Of a stretch of 64,000 bases of DNA, positions 25,042 through 33,495 are shown in pieces. Position 1 is the stretch's first letter. Each line of letters opens with the position of its first letter. The DNA is taken from assembly GCF_001636545.1 (NCBI RefSeq), contig NZ_JFHK01000018.1, forward strand, positions 1-64,000. The letters are read 5' to 3'. The notes under the pieces are model-generated. The model was given only the letters and a program-made list of their open reading frames with translations. It was not told the origin of the DNA and did not search any database. A program made the translations under genes and the position numbers. Origin of the DNA: Kosmotoga arenicorallina S304. GTDB lineage: Bacteria > Thermotogota > Thermotogae > Petrotogales > Kosmotogaceae.

Positions 25042-25458
25042 GTGAAAGGGGCAGAATATGTAAAAAGCATCATTCCACATCGCCCTCCCTTTTTGCTTGT
25101 AGATGGGGTAATTGAAGAAGGGGAGGATAACATAAAAGCATTCAGGGATATACGCCCGGAAGACCCTGTTTTTCAGGGACATTTCCCTGATTATCCCATT
25201 TATCCTGGTGTTCTCATAGTAGAAGGGCTTGCACAAGCTGCCGGGGTTCTATTGTTAAATGGAAAGAAAGGGGTTCCGCTTTTTCTTGGTATAGAAAAGG
25301 CCAGATTCAGGGGTGAAGTGAAACCCGGAGACAGGCTTCATTACGAAGTAAAAATTCTCCAGAAGCGCCGGGGTGTCATTTTTGCAGATTGTGTAGCTAT
25401 GGTAAACAACAAGAAAGTATGCACGGCGACATTGATGCTTGGATTCAAAGAAGCGTAG
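25042..25458 (+). CDS. fabZ: 3-hydroxyacyl-ACP dehydratase
   Basis: 138-residue hotdog-fold dehydratase. IIPHRPPFLLVDGV contains the catalytic His, and GHFPDYPIYPGVLIVEGLAQAAG carries the catalytic Glu and the conserved HFP..P..PGV motif. The start is GTG 25042 after GGAGGTGATAAA; an upstream ATG would add 14 unrelated residues. Divergent from the fabH-fabF operon, completing the elongation cycle. Confidence 0.92.
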   Translation: MKGAEYVKSIIPHRPPFLLVDGVIEEGEDNIKAFRDIRPEDPVFQGHFPDYPIYPGVLIVEGLAQAAGVLLLNGKKGVPLFLGIEKARFRGEVKPGDRLHYEVKILQKRRGVIFADCVAMVNNKKVCTATLMLGFKEA

Positions 25459-25481
25459 GATTATTACTCATTAGAAAAGGG

Positions 25482-25728
25482 CTGAATTTTATTAAGTTAA
25501 ACATTTGGGGGTTGATACCCGCAGTACCTCTCATCCAGAGAAGAATGGCCGATATAGGCACAACCGGCATTGGAATGGTAATGGGGAGAACTGGAAAACT
25601 TCAAAGAAAAAATCGATTTCATAATTTCTGGTGCAGGATTACTGCTTGATTTGCTCTCTTATCTTGATAAAGATTCCAGAGCAAAGTTGATTCCGAAGAA
25701 TACAAAATCAATAGAATTTAAAGTGTAA
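25482..25728 (+). pseudogene. Decayed nitronate monooxygenase / FabK-like gene
   Basis: Two short segments in different frames match the nitronate monooxygenase family. LNFIKLNIWGLIPAVPLIQRRM (25482-~25550) resembles the N-terminal KIGDL.A.VPIIQGGM motif, and ELENFKEKIDFIISGAGLLLDLLSYLDKDSRAKLIP (~25590-25690) resembles the internal VDFIISGAGLPL.LP.YL segment. About 60 residues between them are missing, and the rest of the enzyme is absent. The region is therefore a relic, located beside the fab genes. Confidence 0.6.
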
Positions 25729-25830
25729 GAGAAGTGATTAAAAAGATTTTCGAAAATATGCAATAGCCAGATTTTGGTTTAAGCAGTAAATAATTAAACA
25801 TCTCCACTTCGTATGGCTTCAAATACGAAA

Positions 25831-25862
25831 AACAGCAGGGATAGAAGTTCCTGCTGTTTTTT
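25831..25862 (+). terminator. Rho-independent terminator
   Basis: AACAGCAGG ... CCTGCTGTTTTTT, downstream of fabZ and the relic. Confidence 0.8.
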
Positions 25863-25947
25863 ATGTACTTGATAGCAGAATCCCTACAACTGAAATAAGA
25901 TTTTTTGAATAAAAAATTTGATTATTTTAGGTAATCGGATTTTTAGA

Positions 25948-25975
25948 TTGACATTATTTATTCAAATATGATAAT
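25948..25975 (+). promoter_or_regulatory. Promoter of the ABC-2 exporter operon
   Basis: TTGACA (25948-25953), 16-bp spacer, GATAAT (25970-25975). A rare case here of a full -35 box. Confidence 0.65.
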
Positions 25976-26016
25976 ATTCAATATAGATATGAAAAATATT
26001 AAGGCGGTGATAGGAA

Positions 26017-26787
26017 ATGCTAAGAGCTTTTTTGGCAAATTTCTGGAAAAACCTGATAGAGTTTAAACGCTATTATTTTGACTCTATTACAAGTATAATG
26101 ACGATACTTCTATTTTTCTACCTCATATTTTTTGGTGTTAAAGCTGTCGGGGGTAACGCGCCACAATTTGGAGAGACGCTTGATGGGATTATTGTGGGCT
26201 ATTTCATGTGGCTCGCGTTTATTTTTTCCTTTCAAGGGATTAGCTGGGGCATTATTGAAGAGGCACAGCGAGGTACATTGGAACAGGTTTTTATGTCTCC
26301 GATACCCTTTGAATTTCAAATGCTATCAAGGATCATCAGCAACTTTATCTTTAATGTATTACTTGCCACCATGCCATTGATGTATTTCGCCGCTTTTACT
26401 ACCGGAAGAAGCCTAAGTTTCGATCCTATCACGCTTGTTTATCTTCTTCTGGTAGGTGTCATAAGCGCTACCGGGGTCGGGATGATTATAGGTGGAATAG
26501 CTATGATTTTTAAGAGGGTTTCATCGTTTATTCAGATCGTGACCTTCGGTTCTCTGGCTTTTACCATGATGGACCCCAAAAATGTGCTAATGAAATTCAT
26601 TCCCATGTCTCAGGCCGCTTATATGATGCGTATGATGGCATTGGACAAAATAGGCTTTTTAGAATTCCAATTTGTCGAACACGTATACCTCTGGCTTGCG
26701 TCATTTCTATATATTTCCCTTGGAATCTTTATTTTCAGGGCCTTTGAAAAGAAGGCGATGAAACTCGGTTCATTGAGTCAGTATTAA
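26017..26787 (+). CDS. ABC-2 type transporter permease
   Basis: 256 residues with six hydrophobic segments, typical of ABC-2 permeases that export drugs, lipids or polysaccharides. GGCGGTGATAGGAA precedes ATG 26017. The ATPase gene follows 12 bp later, so the pair makes a complete half-transporter exporter. The substrate is unknown. Confidence 0.85.
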   Translation: MLRAFLANFWKNLIEFKRYYFDSITSIMTILLFFYLIFFGVKAVGGNAPQFGETLDGIIVGYFMWLAFIFSFQGISWGIIEEAQRGTLEQVFMSPIPFEFQMLSRIISNFIFNVLLATMPLMYFAAFTTGRSLSFDPITLVYLLLVGVISATGVGMIIGGIAMIFKRVSSFIQIVTFGSLAFTMMDPKNVLMKFIPMSQAAYMMRMMALDKIGFLEFQFVEHVYLWLASFLYISLGIFIFRAFEKKAMKLGSLSQY

Positions 26788-26799
26788 TGGGGTGATAAT

Positions 26800-27780
26800 G
26801 TGAAAAATGAAGTAATTTTAAAAGTGCAAAATCTTACCAAAACTTACCACAGAAGAAAAACAAGAGAAAAGCTTGTTGCAGTTGACAATATTTCATTTGA
26901 GATACGACAGGGGGAAATCTTTGCACTTCTCGGACCAAACGGAGCGGGAAAAACGACCACAATAAAAAGCATTTGTGGGCTGCTCCTTCCCGATTCGGGC
27001 TCACTGGAAATAATGGGCAAGAGTATTTTGAAAGAGCGTGGAAAGGCCTTAAGGCACATAAGCGCTGTTTTGGAAGGGAACAGAAACATCTACTGGCGGA
27101 TGACGCCGGTAGAAAACATGATTTACTTCTCCGGTATACGTGGAAAGAGATTAACAAGAAAGGAATCACTGGAAATCCTTGATAAATTCGGTCTTAAGGA
27201 AAAAGCAAATGACCTTGCGCAACAGCTATCAAGAGGCATGCAGCAAAAAACAGCCGTAGCTGTCTGCCTTGCAACGGGGGCGGAGATTTTGCTACTCGAC
27301 GAACCAACTTTGGGACTTGATGTGGCTTCTTCCATCGAGCTTCGTCATATTCTTAGAAGTCTGGTTGAAAAGGAAGGAAAAACGATTCTTTTATCGACTC
27401 ATGATATGAACCTCGTCGAAGCGATTGCAGATAGAGTTGCCATTATGAGTAAAGGTAAAATTGTGGTGTGTGAAAGAAAGGAAAAACTCATGGAAATGTT
27501 CAAAGCGCGGAGATATGTGTTGAAAGTATCTACCAATGGCCAGGATATAACTTCTCTTGAAACTTTTGGCGCAATGATCACTAAAAAGGAAGATGGGCTT
27601 TTGGAATTTGCCATTGACCTTGAAAACCCCAAAAAACTCTTTGATCTCATGGACACTTTAAAAACTGTCGGTACAGAAATAAAATCTATTGAACAGGACA
27701 CGGTGAATTTTGAAAAGATATTCATGAAGTATGTTTCTGAACCTGAGGAAGATAAGGTGAAGAAGGATAGTATTACTTAA
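26800..27780 (+). CDS. ABC-2 type transporter ATP-binding protein
   Basis: 326 residues. Walker A GPNGAGKTTT, signature LSRGMQQKTAVAVCLA, Walker B ILLLDEPTLGLDVAS and H-loop STHDMN. The C-terminal ~80 residues form an accessory domain often found in DrrA-like proteins. GTG 26800 follows GGGGTGATAAT. The signature reads LSRGM instead of LSGGQ, a known variant in this group. Confidence 0.9.
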   Translation: MKNEVILKVQNLTKTYHRRKTREKLVAVDNISFEIRQGEIFALLGPNGAGKTTTIKSICGLLLPDSGSLEIMGKSILKERGKALRHISAVLEGNRNIYWRMTPVENMIYFSGIRGKRLTRKESLEILDKFGLKEKANDLAQQLSRGMQQKTAVAVCLATGAEILLLDEPTLGLDVASSIELRHILRSLVEKEGKTILLSTHDMNLVEAIADRVAIMSKGKIVVCERKEKLMEMFKARRYVLKVSTNGQDITSLETFGAMITKKEDGLLEFAIDLENPKKLFDLMDTLKTVGTEIKSIEQDTVNFEKIFMKYVSEPEEDKVKKDSIT

Positions 27781-27805
27781 TGCCGACAAACAATTACAAA
27801 TATTG

Positions 27806-27851
27806 CTTCCCCTGAAAAACGCTCAAAAACTCGGGGAAGTTCTTCTTTTTT
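27806..27851 (+). terminator. Terminator of the ABC-2 operon
   Basis: CTTCCCC ... GGGGAAG followed by TTCTTCTTTTTTT. Confidence 0.65.
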
Positions 27852-27919
27852 TATAAACATTCTTTCATCTGAAACTGTGATAACAACATTTGAGTTATTT
27901 CAAAGACTTTTGAGGTAAC

Positions 27920-28011
27920 CATTGTGCTATGTTCAATGTCTTGAACAGCCGACCTCACAGAAAGATGACTGATATTATTGGCTGTTACTGATTTTTGAGA
28001 CACCCTATACC
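27920..28011 (+). mobile_element. IS remnant, right-end fragment
   Basis: Matches the last ~85 bp of the element at 1-248 (TTCAATGTCTTGAACAGCCG ... TTTTTGAGACACCCTATAC), same orientation. No left part. It ends 10 bp before the stop codon of the ATPase gene at 28021. Confidence 0.75.
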
Positions 28012-28020
28012 GTTATACAG

Positions 28021-29394
28021 TTAATCTGGCAAAAAGGTTATGAGCTTAATGTTATCTTTTTTCCTCGATATCTCTTGAAGCTCTGATGTAAAACCACTTT
28101 TAGAAAACAATATATAGAATGGCTCTTTTCCTTGGGCGATCATCTCAGTGCGTTTTTCAAGAAGATAGAGCGACTTCGTGTCCATTGGACTCGAAGTGTA
28201 TTTGCATTCACCGGTAATTATTTTATCTTTCGAAATACCCACTATGTCCACATCATTTTTCCTATCCCACCATTTCCCGATTTTCTCAGGAACAAAGGGC
28301 AGTTCTCCTCTTGCAGCCATAGTATTGGTGGCTTCCCTACAAAGAGCCTCGTACACAAGTGGCACCAACACAGAACGGAAAGTGTTCTTGATACTTCTCA
28401 ACGCAGGGTCAATCTTTCGAATTTCCAAATAACCAAGAAAGGGAAAAACATATTGGAACCAGAAATTTAAAAACCTGTCCTTGATCAAATAAATACCTTT
28501 TTTCGATCTTTCCGGGTTCTTCTCGGTAACCGAAACCATTCGCTCGACAAAGTCTAGATCTCTCAAAACTTTAAGATATCTGGTAAAATGGCTTGGATTA
28601 CTGTTAAACGCCGATGCTATTTCTCCAATCCTGTTTTTTCCATCCGCTATCTGCGCGATTATTGACATATAAGTTCCCACTGCGTTCGTTTCTTTTTCGA
28701 GAAGGAAAAAGGGTTCTCTGTACAGATAACTGTCCTTATCCAAAATGGCCTCTACGATAAACTTGATAGGGTCTTCAAAGCTTCTTGCTTCTTCTATGTA
28801 TTTTGGAATACCTCCAGTAATTGAATAAAACTCAAGAAGCTTTTCTTTATCGTCAAAATCAAAGAATTTACCATAACTCTCGAAGCTCAACGGTTTTAGC
28901 AATATCTGTGCGGTACGCCGGCCATACAACGGACTGGAATAACGAAGAACCTGACCGAGCATCATAGTAATAAGAGAACCACAAAGAATGACCATGGTAT
29001 TGGATTCCTTCAAATATCTATCCCAAACCAGTTGAAAGACTGATGGAAATGCTGGATTCACAGTAGCTAGATACTGAAACTCATCCATCACAAGTATTTT
29101 CTTTCCACTTTGCCTTGAAAATATAATAAACAGACTTTCCCAGTCCAGCGGCTGATCAAAATTGGAAAGCACTCTGTCTCCAGTATAATCAAATAGCAGC
29201 CTCTGGAATCTTCTACGTTGAATCACCTCAGGTTCCTCAGTAGCAAGGAAGTACAGCGCGGACCTGTTTTCAATGAATTTTTCTATAAGAGTAGTCTTAC
29301 CAGTTCGTCTTCTTCCGTATATAACAACAAAAGAAGAAGCTTTCATGTATTCCTTTTCAAGAACTAAGATCTCTTCTTTTCTATCTACAAACAT
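28021..29394 (-). CDS. Archaeal-type P-loop ATPase with DUF234 nuclease-like C-terminus
   Basis: 457 residues. Walker A YGRRRTGKTTLIEKF (residue ~26), Walker B ILVMDEFQYL, sensor-like LCGSLI, a winged helix around residues 240-290, and a C-terminal DUF234 domain with WWDRKNDVDIVGI ... ITGECKY, which has the layout of a PD-(D/E)XK nuclease core. Such ATPases are frequent in archaea and Thermotogae, often near mobile DNA; their role is unknown. Flanked on both sides by remnants of one IS. Confidence 0.85.
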   Translation of the reverse strand: MFVDRKEEILVLEKEYMKASSFVVIYGRRRTGKTTLIEKFIENRSALYFLATEEPEVIQRRRFQRLLFDYTGDRVLSNFDQPLDWESLFIIFSRQSGKKILVMDEFQYLATVNPAFPSVFQLVWDRYLKESNTMVILCGSLITMMLGQVLRYSSPLYGRRTAQILLKPLSFESYGKFFDFDDKEKLLEFYSITGGIPKYIEEARSFEDPIKFIVEAILDKDSYLYREPFFLLEKETNAVGTYMSIIAQIADGKNRIGEIASAFNSNPSHFTRYLKVLRDLDFVERMVSVTEKNPERSKKGIYLIKDRFLNFWFQYVFPFLGYLEIRKIDPALRSIKNTFRSVLVPLVYEALCREATNTMAARGELPFVPEKIGKWWDRKNDVDIVGISKDKIITGECKYTSSPMDTKSLYLLEKRTEMIAQGKEPFYILFSKSGFTSELQEISRKKDNIKLITFLPD

Positions 29395-29434
29395 ATAGTC
29401 CCTCCCATTCAGATTCTATCATATTATGTTTCAT

Positions 29435-29460
29435 AGTATTATGTATAAAAACATAATACT
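29435..29460. promoter_or_regulatory. Inverted repeat upstream of the DUF234 ATPase gene
   Basis: AGTATTATG-tataaaaa-CATAATACT, a perfect 9-bp inverted repeat 41 bp before the start codon. A third TATTATG half-site lies at 29422-29428. Possible operator. Confidence 0.5.
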
Positions 29461-29599
29461 CAAATGTATATTTACTCAAAATTATGATATTGATGACAGC
29501 TAAGCTTAAAATAGGGAAATGAATAGATGAAAAAGTCAGAGAAATTGCATTGAACATGATTACTCGTATTGCAAAGAAAATCATTCTCGACAAAGGGAT

Positions 29600-29790
29600 A
29601 ACGACGATTAACATTCTACAAGAGTATTTCAATCTGGAATACATCTGGTATGTGAGAAACAGGAATTATGATGCGGTACTGGGTTTGGCCATTTTGGCAT
29701 ACAACCTCTGTGTTATGTTCATTGTTTGAACAGCCGACCTTACAGAAAGAGGGCAGATATTATTGGTTGTTACTGATTTTTGAGACACCA
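29600..29790 (+). mobile_element. IS remnant with frameshifted transposase end
   Basis: Corresponds to ~60-248 of the first copy (INILQEYFNLEYIWYVRNRNYDAVLGLAILAYNL). One base is missing relative to copy 1 (near 29723), which creates a stop. Upstream (29500-29600) the same frame stays open, encoding residues (REIALNMITRIAKKIILDKG) that do not match copy 1, so the 5' junction is chimeric. 29395-29500 has no other feature except the inverted repeat. Confidence 0.75.
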
Positions 29791-29878
29791 TACGAGTATT
29801 ATCCACAAAAATAAAGCCCATTATTGTAAGATTGATTTGAGTAAGGGGTTTGTAAAATAGACACAAAGGAGAGGGAAA

Positions 29879-30649
29879 ATGCATATACAAAAAAACGAAA
29901 ACGCATGGAATATAACCGATGAAAACGAAGAAATTGCTCGTGTATCTGGTTTTGCTTTTCCGGGAGATGCTCTCTTTGCAAATGTTCAACTATCCACGAG
30001 CCTTTCAATTCAAAAAAAGAAGGAAATTTTAAAGCTCCTTTCGGAAGAACTGAAAAAAGAATTTCATGAAAGATCAATTCAGCTATTTTTAGATGAGGGT
30101 CAAATGCATGATCATGAAACCGATGTATATTTCACGCTCAATAGGGTTAGAATGTTCAGATCTCTGGAAAACATACCGGAAGTTCATATCAATGAACGGG
30201 AAATACATTCTTTAAACTTCGAAGATATTGCTGTTAAAGCGCAGGAAATTTTTGATGCGACACCCGAGTATGACAGAAAAATGATAAACATGAATTGCTC
30301 CAAAGATGTAAGAAAATTCTACAAAGAAATTATAGTCGAAAAGGCAATAGGGAAATATCTTTCTGAACTTTCCTTTGGCTATGGAAAAGATTTTTTGAAA
30401 GGCTTCATCATAAATATGGAAATTGAAAACGTTGAAAAAACGCTTTTGGTTGGAGATATTATTGTGCTTGAAGAATATAGAAGACAGGGAATTGCTACAC
30501 AATTGATTGTTCATAGCTTAAAGAGAGCAAAAGTAATGGGGTTTGAAAAAGCTATCCTCGACGTTACTGCTAGTAATCCTGCTAATAATCTGTATGAAAA
30601 ACTTGGATTTAAGGAATTTAAGACAGTTACGAGCATCTTTGTAAAATGA
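29879..30649 (+). CDS. GNAT family N-acetyltransferase
   Basis: 256 residues. The C-terminal half is a GNAT domain with acetyl-CoA motif A (VGDIIVLEEYRRQGIATQLIVHSLKRAKVMG) and motif B (ASNPANNLYEKLGFKEF). The N-terminal ~110 residues are not recognised and may be a degenerate second GNAT domain. AAAGGAGAGGGAAA precedes ATG 29879. The acceptor is unknown. Confidence 0.8.
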   Translation: MHIQKNENAWNITDENEEIARVSGFAFPGDALFANVQLSTSLSIQKKKEILKLLSEELKKEFHERSIQLFLDEGQMHDHETDVYFTLNRVRMFRSLENIPEVHINEREIHSLNFEDIAVKAQEIFDATPEYDRKMINMNCSKDVRKFYKEIIVEKAIGKYLSELSFGYGKDFLKGFIINMEIENVEKTLLVGDIIVLEEYRRQGIATQLIVHSLKRAKVMGFEKAILDVTASNPANNLYEKLGFKEFKTVTSIFVK

Positions 30650-30718
30650 GAGGCAAAGATGAGTTAAAGCTTATATCATTAATTTCCAGCAACAATTGCA
30701 AACCATGGATTGTTGTTT

Positions 30719-31666
30719 TCACCTTTTGAGTTTTCCAACTACTTCCAAACCACTATTAGTTCCAGTCCCTTGAAATAGTTTTTTTCCATTTTTGCTAAGG
30801 GTAACCTTTATCAAAGCGCTGAGGGTTTCGTTTATTCTACCTTCCATGCTACCCATGATTGGCGATCTCAACTCACCGCCATCGGTTCTGTAAGCTTCGA
30901 TTTCAAGTTTGAGGTCTTTTCTTCTGAATTCAAGCATAACGTTGTTTTCTGATATTTCTAACCTCGAAAGCTCGCTTCTGTTATATGTGGTAAAGCGATA
31001 CAACTTCCCGGAATATAGAAAACCGACTATAAAACCGGTAAAGCTCTTACCGATCCAGGGAATCGTCGCAACGGAGACCATTATGGAGGTTCTATCAATT
31101 TCAAAGCAGTTGCTTTGAAGCCAGATCCATGCAGAAGGAAAGGATTTTCCCCAATCTTTTTCAATATATCCTTTTCCACCATCAAAGTTGAGCTCTTTTG
31201 AATTCAGATAAAGCTTCCCCTTCAGATCATGGTCCATGCTCAAAACCCCATGATAGCATTCCATGAAGGGCATATATGAATACCAGCCCATAGCGCCCGG
31301 AGAAAGAATGGTAACAGGCCAGGGATTTTGATTTGAAAAGCTTATTTCACCCCAAAGTGTTACATCAGGGCTTTTAATTTCAAGCTTCACATAATTTTGG
31401 CTGAAGCTATTCCCCTGGATTTTCAAATTTAGCTCTTTCTTGCTTGCGTAAAACTCAGAGAAATCAAATCTGATATAGCGTGTGAAATTATCATTGGCTA
31501 TGAGTTGAATAAAAGCGTGAGAGGAATTCCCATTATTTATTGAAACTCCCGGAATAACGGCAAGAGCTTTCTGCCTGTCTTTGCTTACAAATTTAAAATA
31601 CCAGCCTTCAAAAAATCGCTCTTTTTTTCTGAATCCATGATAAATTTCAGGTCGAAAAATAGCCAT
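30719..31666 (-). CDS. Tocopherol cyclase-like family protein
   Basis: 315 residues. HGFRKKERFFEGWYFKFVSKD at the N-terminus and GGKGYIEKDWGKSFPSAWIWLQSNCF in the middle are characteristic of the tocopherol cyclase-like family (PF14249). Thermotogae make no tocopherol, so this is a bacterial homologue with unknown substrate, possibly a lipophilic ligand-binding beta-barrel. GGGGGAAAGTTA precedes ATG 31666. Single-gene unit. Confidence 0.75.
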   Translation of the reverse strand: MAIFRPEIYHGFRKKERFFEGWYFKFVSKDRQKALAVIPGVSINNGNSSHAFIQLIANDNFTRYIRFDFSEFYASKKELNLKIQGNSFSQNYVKLEIKSPDVTLWGEISFSNQNPWPVTILSPGAMGWYSYMPFMECYHGVLSMDHDLKGKLYLNSKELNFDGGKGYIEKDWGKSFPSAWIWLQSNCFEIDRTSIMVSVATIPWIGKSFTGFIVGFLYSGKLYRFTTYNRSELSRLEISENNVMLEFRRKDLKLEIEAYRTDGGELRSPIMGSMEGRINETLSALIKVTLSKNGKKLFQGTGTNSGLEVVGKLKR

Positions 31667-31843
31667 TAACTTTCCCCCTTTCCTTTAATAGTATCACTTT
31701 GTTATTCCATATCCTCTTTATTTAGTGGGTGATTATGGATTTTCACGCCATTGTCGCTTTTCACTCCGAGACTTAATGTTTTCAGAAATAAAGATATGAT
31801 AAAATAATTTTCAATATAATATCAATAAGGGTGGGGCGAGAGT

Positions 31844-33478
31844 GTGGCAAAGGTAAGGATGTTCAGAAAGTTTGCTATGAACAATCTTTTGGTTTTCATG
31901 CTTTTACTGATAATCACGATCACTTCCTTCTTCTTCATTTTTGGCAATTTCTTTGAGGATGTAAAAAAGCATGAATATGAAGCTGCCATAAGCTCTGTTA
32001 AAACTTATCTTGATCAATGGGGAAAAACCATGATAGCTTTTGATGCTACTTATCACGGTATTGTGAAGGATATGTTGCTTAATCTTTCCTCGTACTTGAT
32101 CAAAGAGCCAGATTTGAATGACGGGGATATAGATAATTTATTCATGAACTATCTCTCGAAAAAACAACTAAAAGACATTCAGGAAGCAAATTGGTATCTC
32201 ATATCTTCCGATGGAGTGATTACACGAAGTAACTACACAAATGATATTGGCCTTGACATTGCTAATACAGTTCCAACATATTGGAAGCGAATCGAAGCGA
32301 TTACAGTGGGAGATTATCTTGTTGAGTCTTTATCCATAGAATTGAAGACGAATAAGCCCCGGATATATGGTTATTATCGCCTGCCAGATAGGAGCTTTCT
32401 TGAAATTGGAATTGCAATAGACCCTGCGGTAATTGCAAATATGCTTGAAAAATTAAGTGTACTTTCAAAATCACTCGCATATGTAGAGAATTTGGAGTTA
32501 TACAGTGTAGCTTTTGCGCCTTTCCATGAAAGCTTTCGGAAGCTAACAGAGGAAGAAAAGGAGATACTGAAAAAAGCGCGTTCAGAAAACAATTACATTG
32601 TCAAAAAGCTGTCAAAAACCGACGAAGCGGTTTACACCAACTGGAATCCTATCGTGTGGAGAGACGCAAATGTCAATTTTCTTTCGAGAATAAAACTGAG
32701 TATGGATTTTACCCCACTTGTTGGATTTAGAAATAAACTCCTTTTCCTTATAACTTCATCGCTGATATTCTTTGCACTTATGATAGTTCTTTTAGGGCTT
32801 AATATGAAAAAGCAGTTTATCGACCCATTCTATGAATTACTCAATAAGATGTCTTCTTTTATAAAGGAGTTCAAGCTTCCATCAAGAAGTTCTGCGAAAA
32901 CGTTAGAGATCTATGAAATAGCAGAAATGGAACGGATTTTTGAAAAATTGGCAAATAGAGTTTCAGAGCAAATGGCAAAAAAAGATGAAAAGGTTCAGCA
33001 GTTGAAATATTTGGCGGAAACAGATGATTTGACAGGCGCTAAAAGCAGAAGAGCGATTCTCGAACTCCTCGAAAAGCTGATGAACAAATCCCGGGAAAAT
33101 TCATCGCCGCTAACGGTTTGCTACATAGATGTCGATGGTCTAAAAATGACAAACGATAAGCACGGGCATAATATCGGTGATTGTTTGCTTAAACACATAG
33201 CATCAAAGATTGAAGTGAATATAAGAAGCACGGACTGTTATGGTCGGTTGGGTGGCGATGAGTTTCTAATTATTTTTGATGGCATTCGATTGAAAAGCGC
33301 TCATAAGATTGTGTTACGTATTAAAGATTCACTTAACTCTGAAAAGCCAGCTGAATTACAGGATGTAACAGTTAACTTCAGTTATGGTTTCGCTGAATTC
33401 AGTCCTGAAAAACACAATTCGACAGAAAGCTTAATTAGAGAAGCGGATGTTAATATGTATATAAACAAGCATTTATAA
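31844..33478 (+). CDS. Membrane-bound diguanylate cyclase (GGDEF)
   Basis: 544 residues. One N-terminal transmembrane helix (~15-37), an extracytoplasmic sensor region to ~300 resembling CHASE4-type domains, a second helix (~302-323), a HAMP-like linker and a GGDEF domain. The active site RLGGDEFLIIF is intact (GGDEF at 470-474), and RSTD five residues before it is the inhibitory I-site for c-di-GMP. Expected to make c-di-GMP in response to an external signal. GTG 31844 is a likely start; ATG 31859 is an alternative. Confidence 0.9.
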   Translation: MAKVRMFRKFAMNNLLVFMLLLIITITSFFFIFGNFFEDVKKHEYEAAISSVKTYLDQWGKTMIAFDATYHGIVKDMLLNLSSYLIKEPDLNDGDIDNLFMNYLSKKQLKDIQEANWYLISSDGVITRSNYTNDIGLDIANTVPTYWKRIEAITVGDYLVESLSIELKTNKPRIYGYYRLPDRSFLEIGIAIDPAVIANMLEKLSVLSKSLAYVENLELYSVAFAPFHESFRKLTEEEKEILKKARSENNYIVKKLSKTDEAVYTNWNPIVWRDANVNFLSRIKLSMDFTPLVGFRNKLLFLITSSLIFFALMIVLLGLNMKKQFIDPFYELLNKMSSFIKEFKLPSRSSAKTLEIYEIAEMERIFEKLANRVSEQMAKKDEKVQQLKYLAETDDLTGAKSRRAILELLEKLMNKSRENSSPLTVCYIDVDGLKMTNDKHGHNIGDCLLKHIASKIEVNIRSTDCYGRLGGDEFLIIFDGIRLKSAHKIVLRIKDSLNSEKPAELQDVTVNFSYGFAEFSPEKHNSTESLIREADVNMYINKHL

Positions 33479-33495
33479 ATACTTCCTTGCATAGG

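Noticed and set aside
29500-29600. Part of an IS605 OrfB-like gene
   Set aside because: Open frame continuous with the IS remnant, but the residues show no diagnostic motif.
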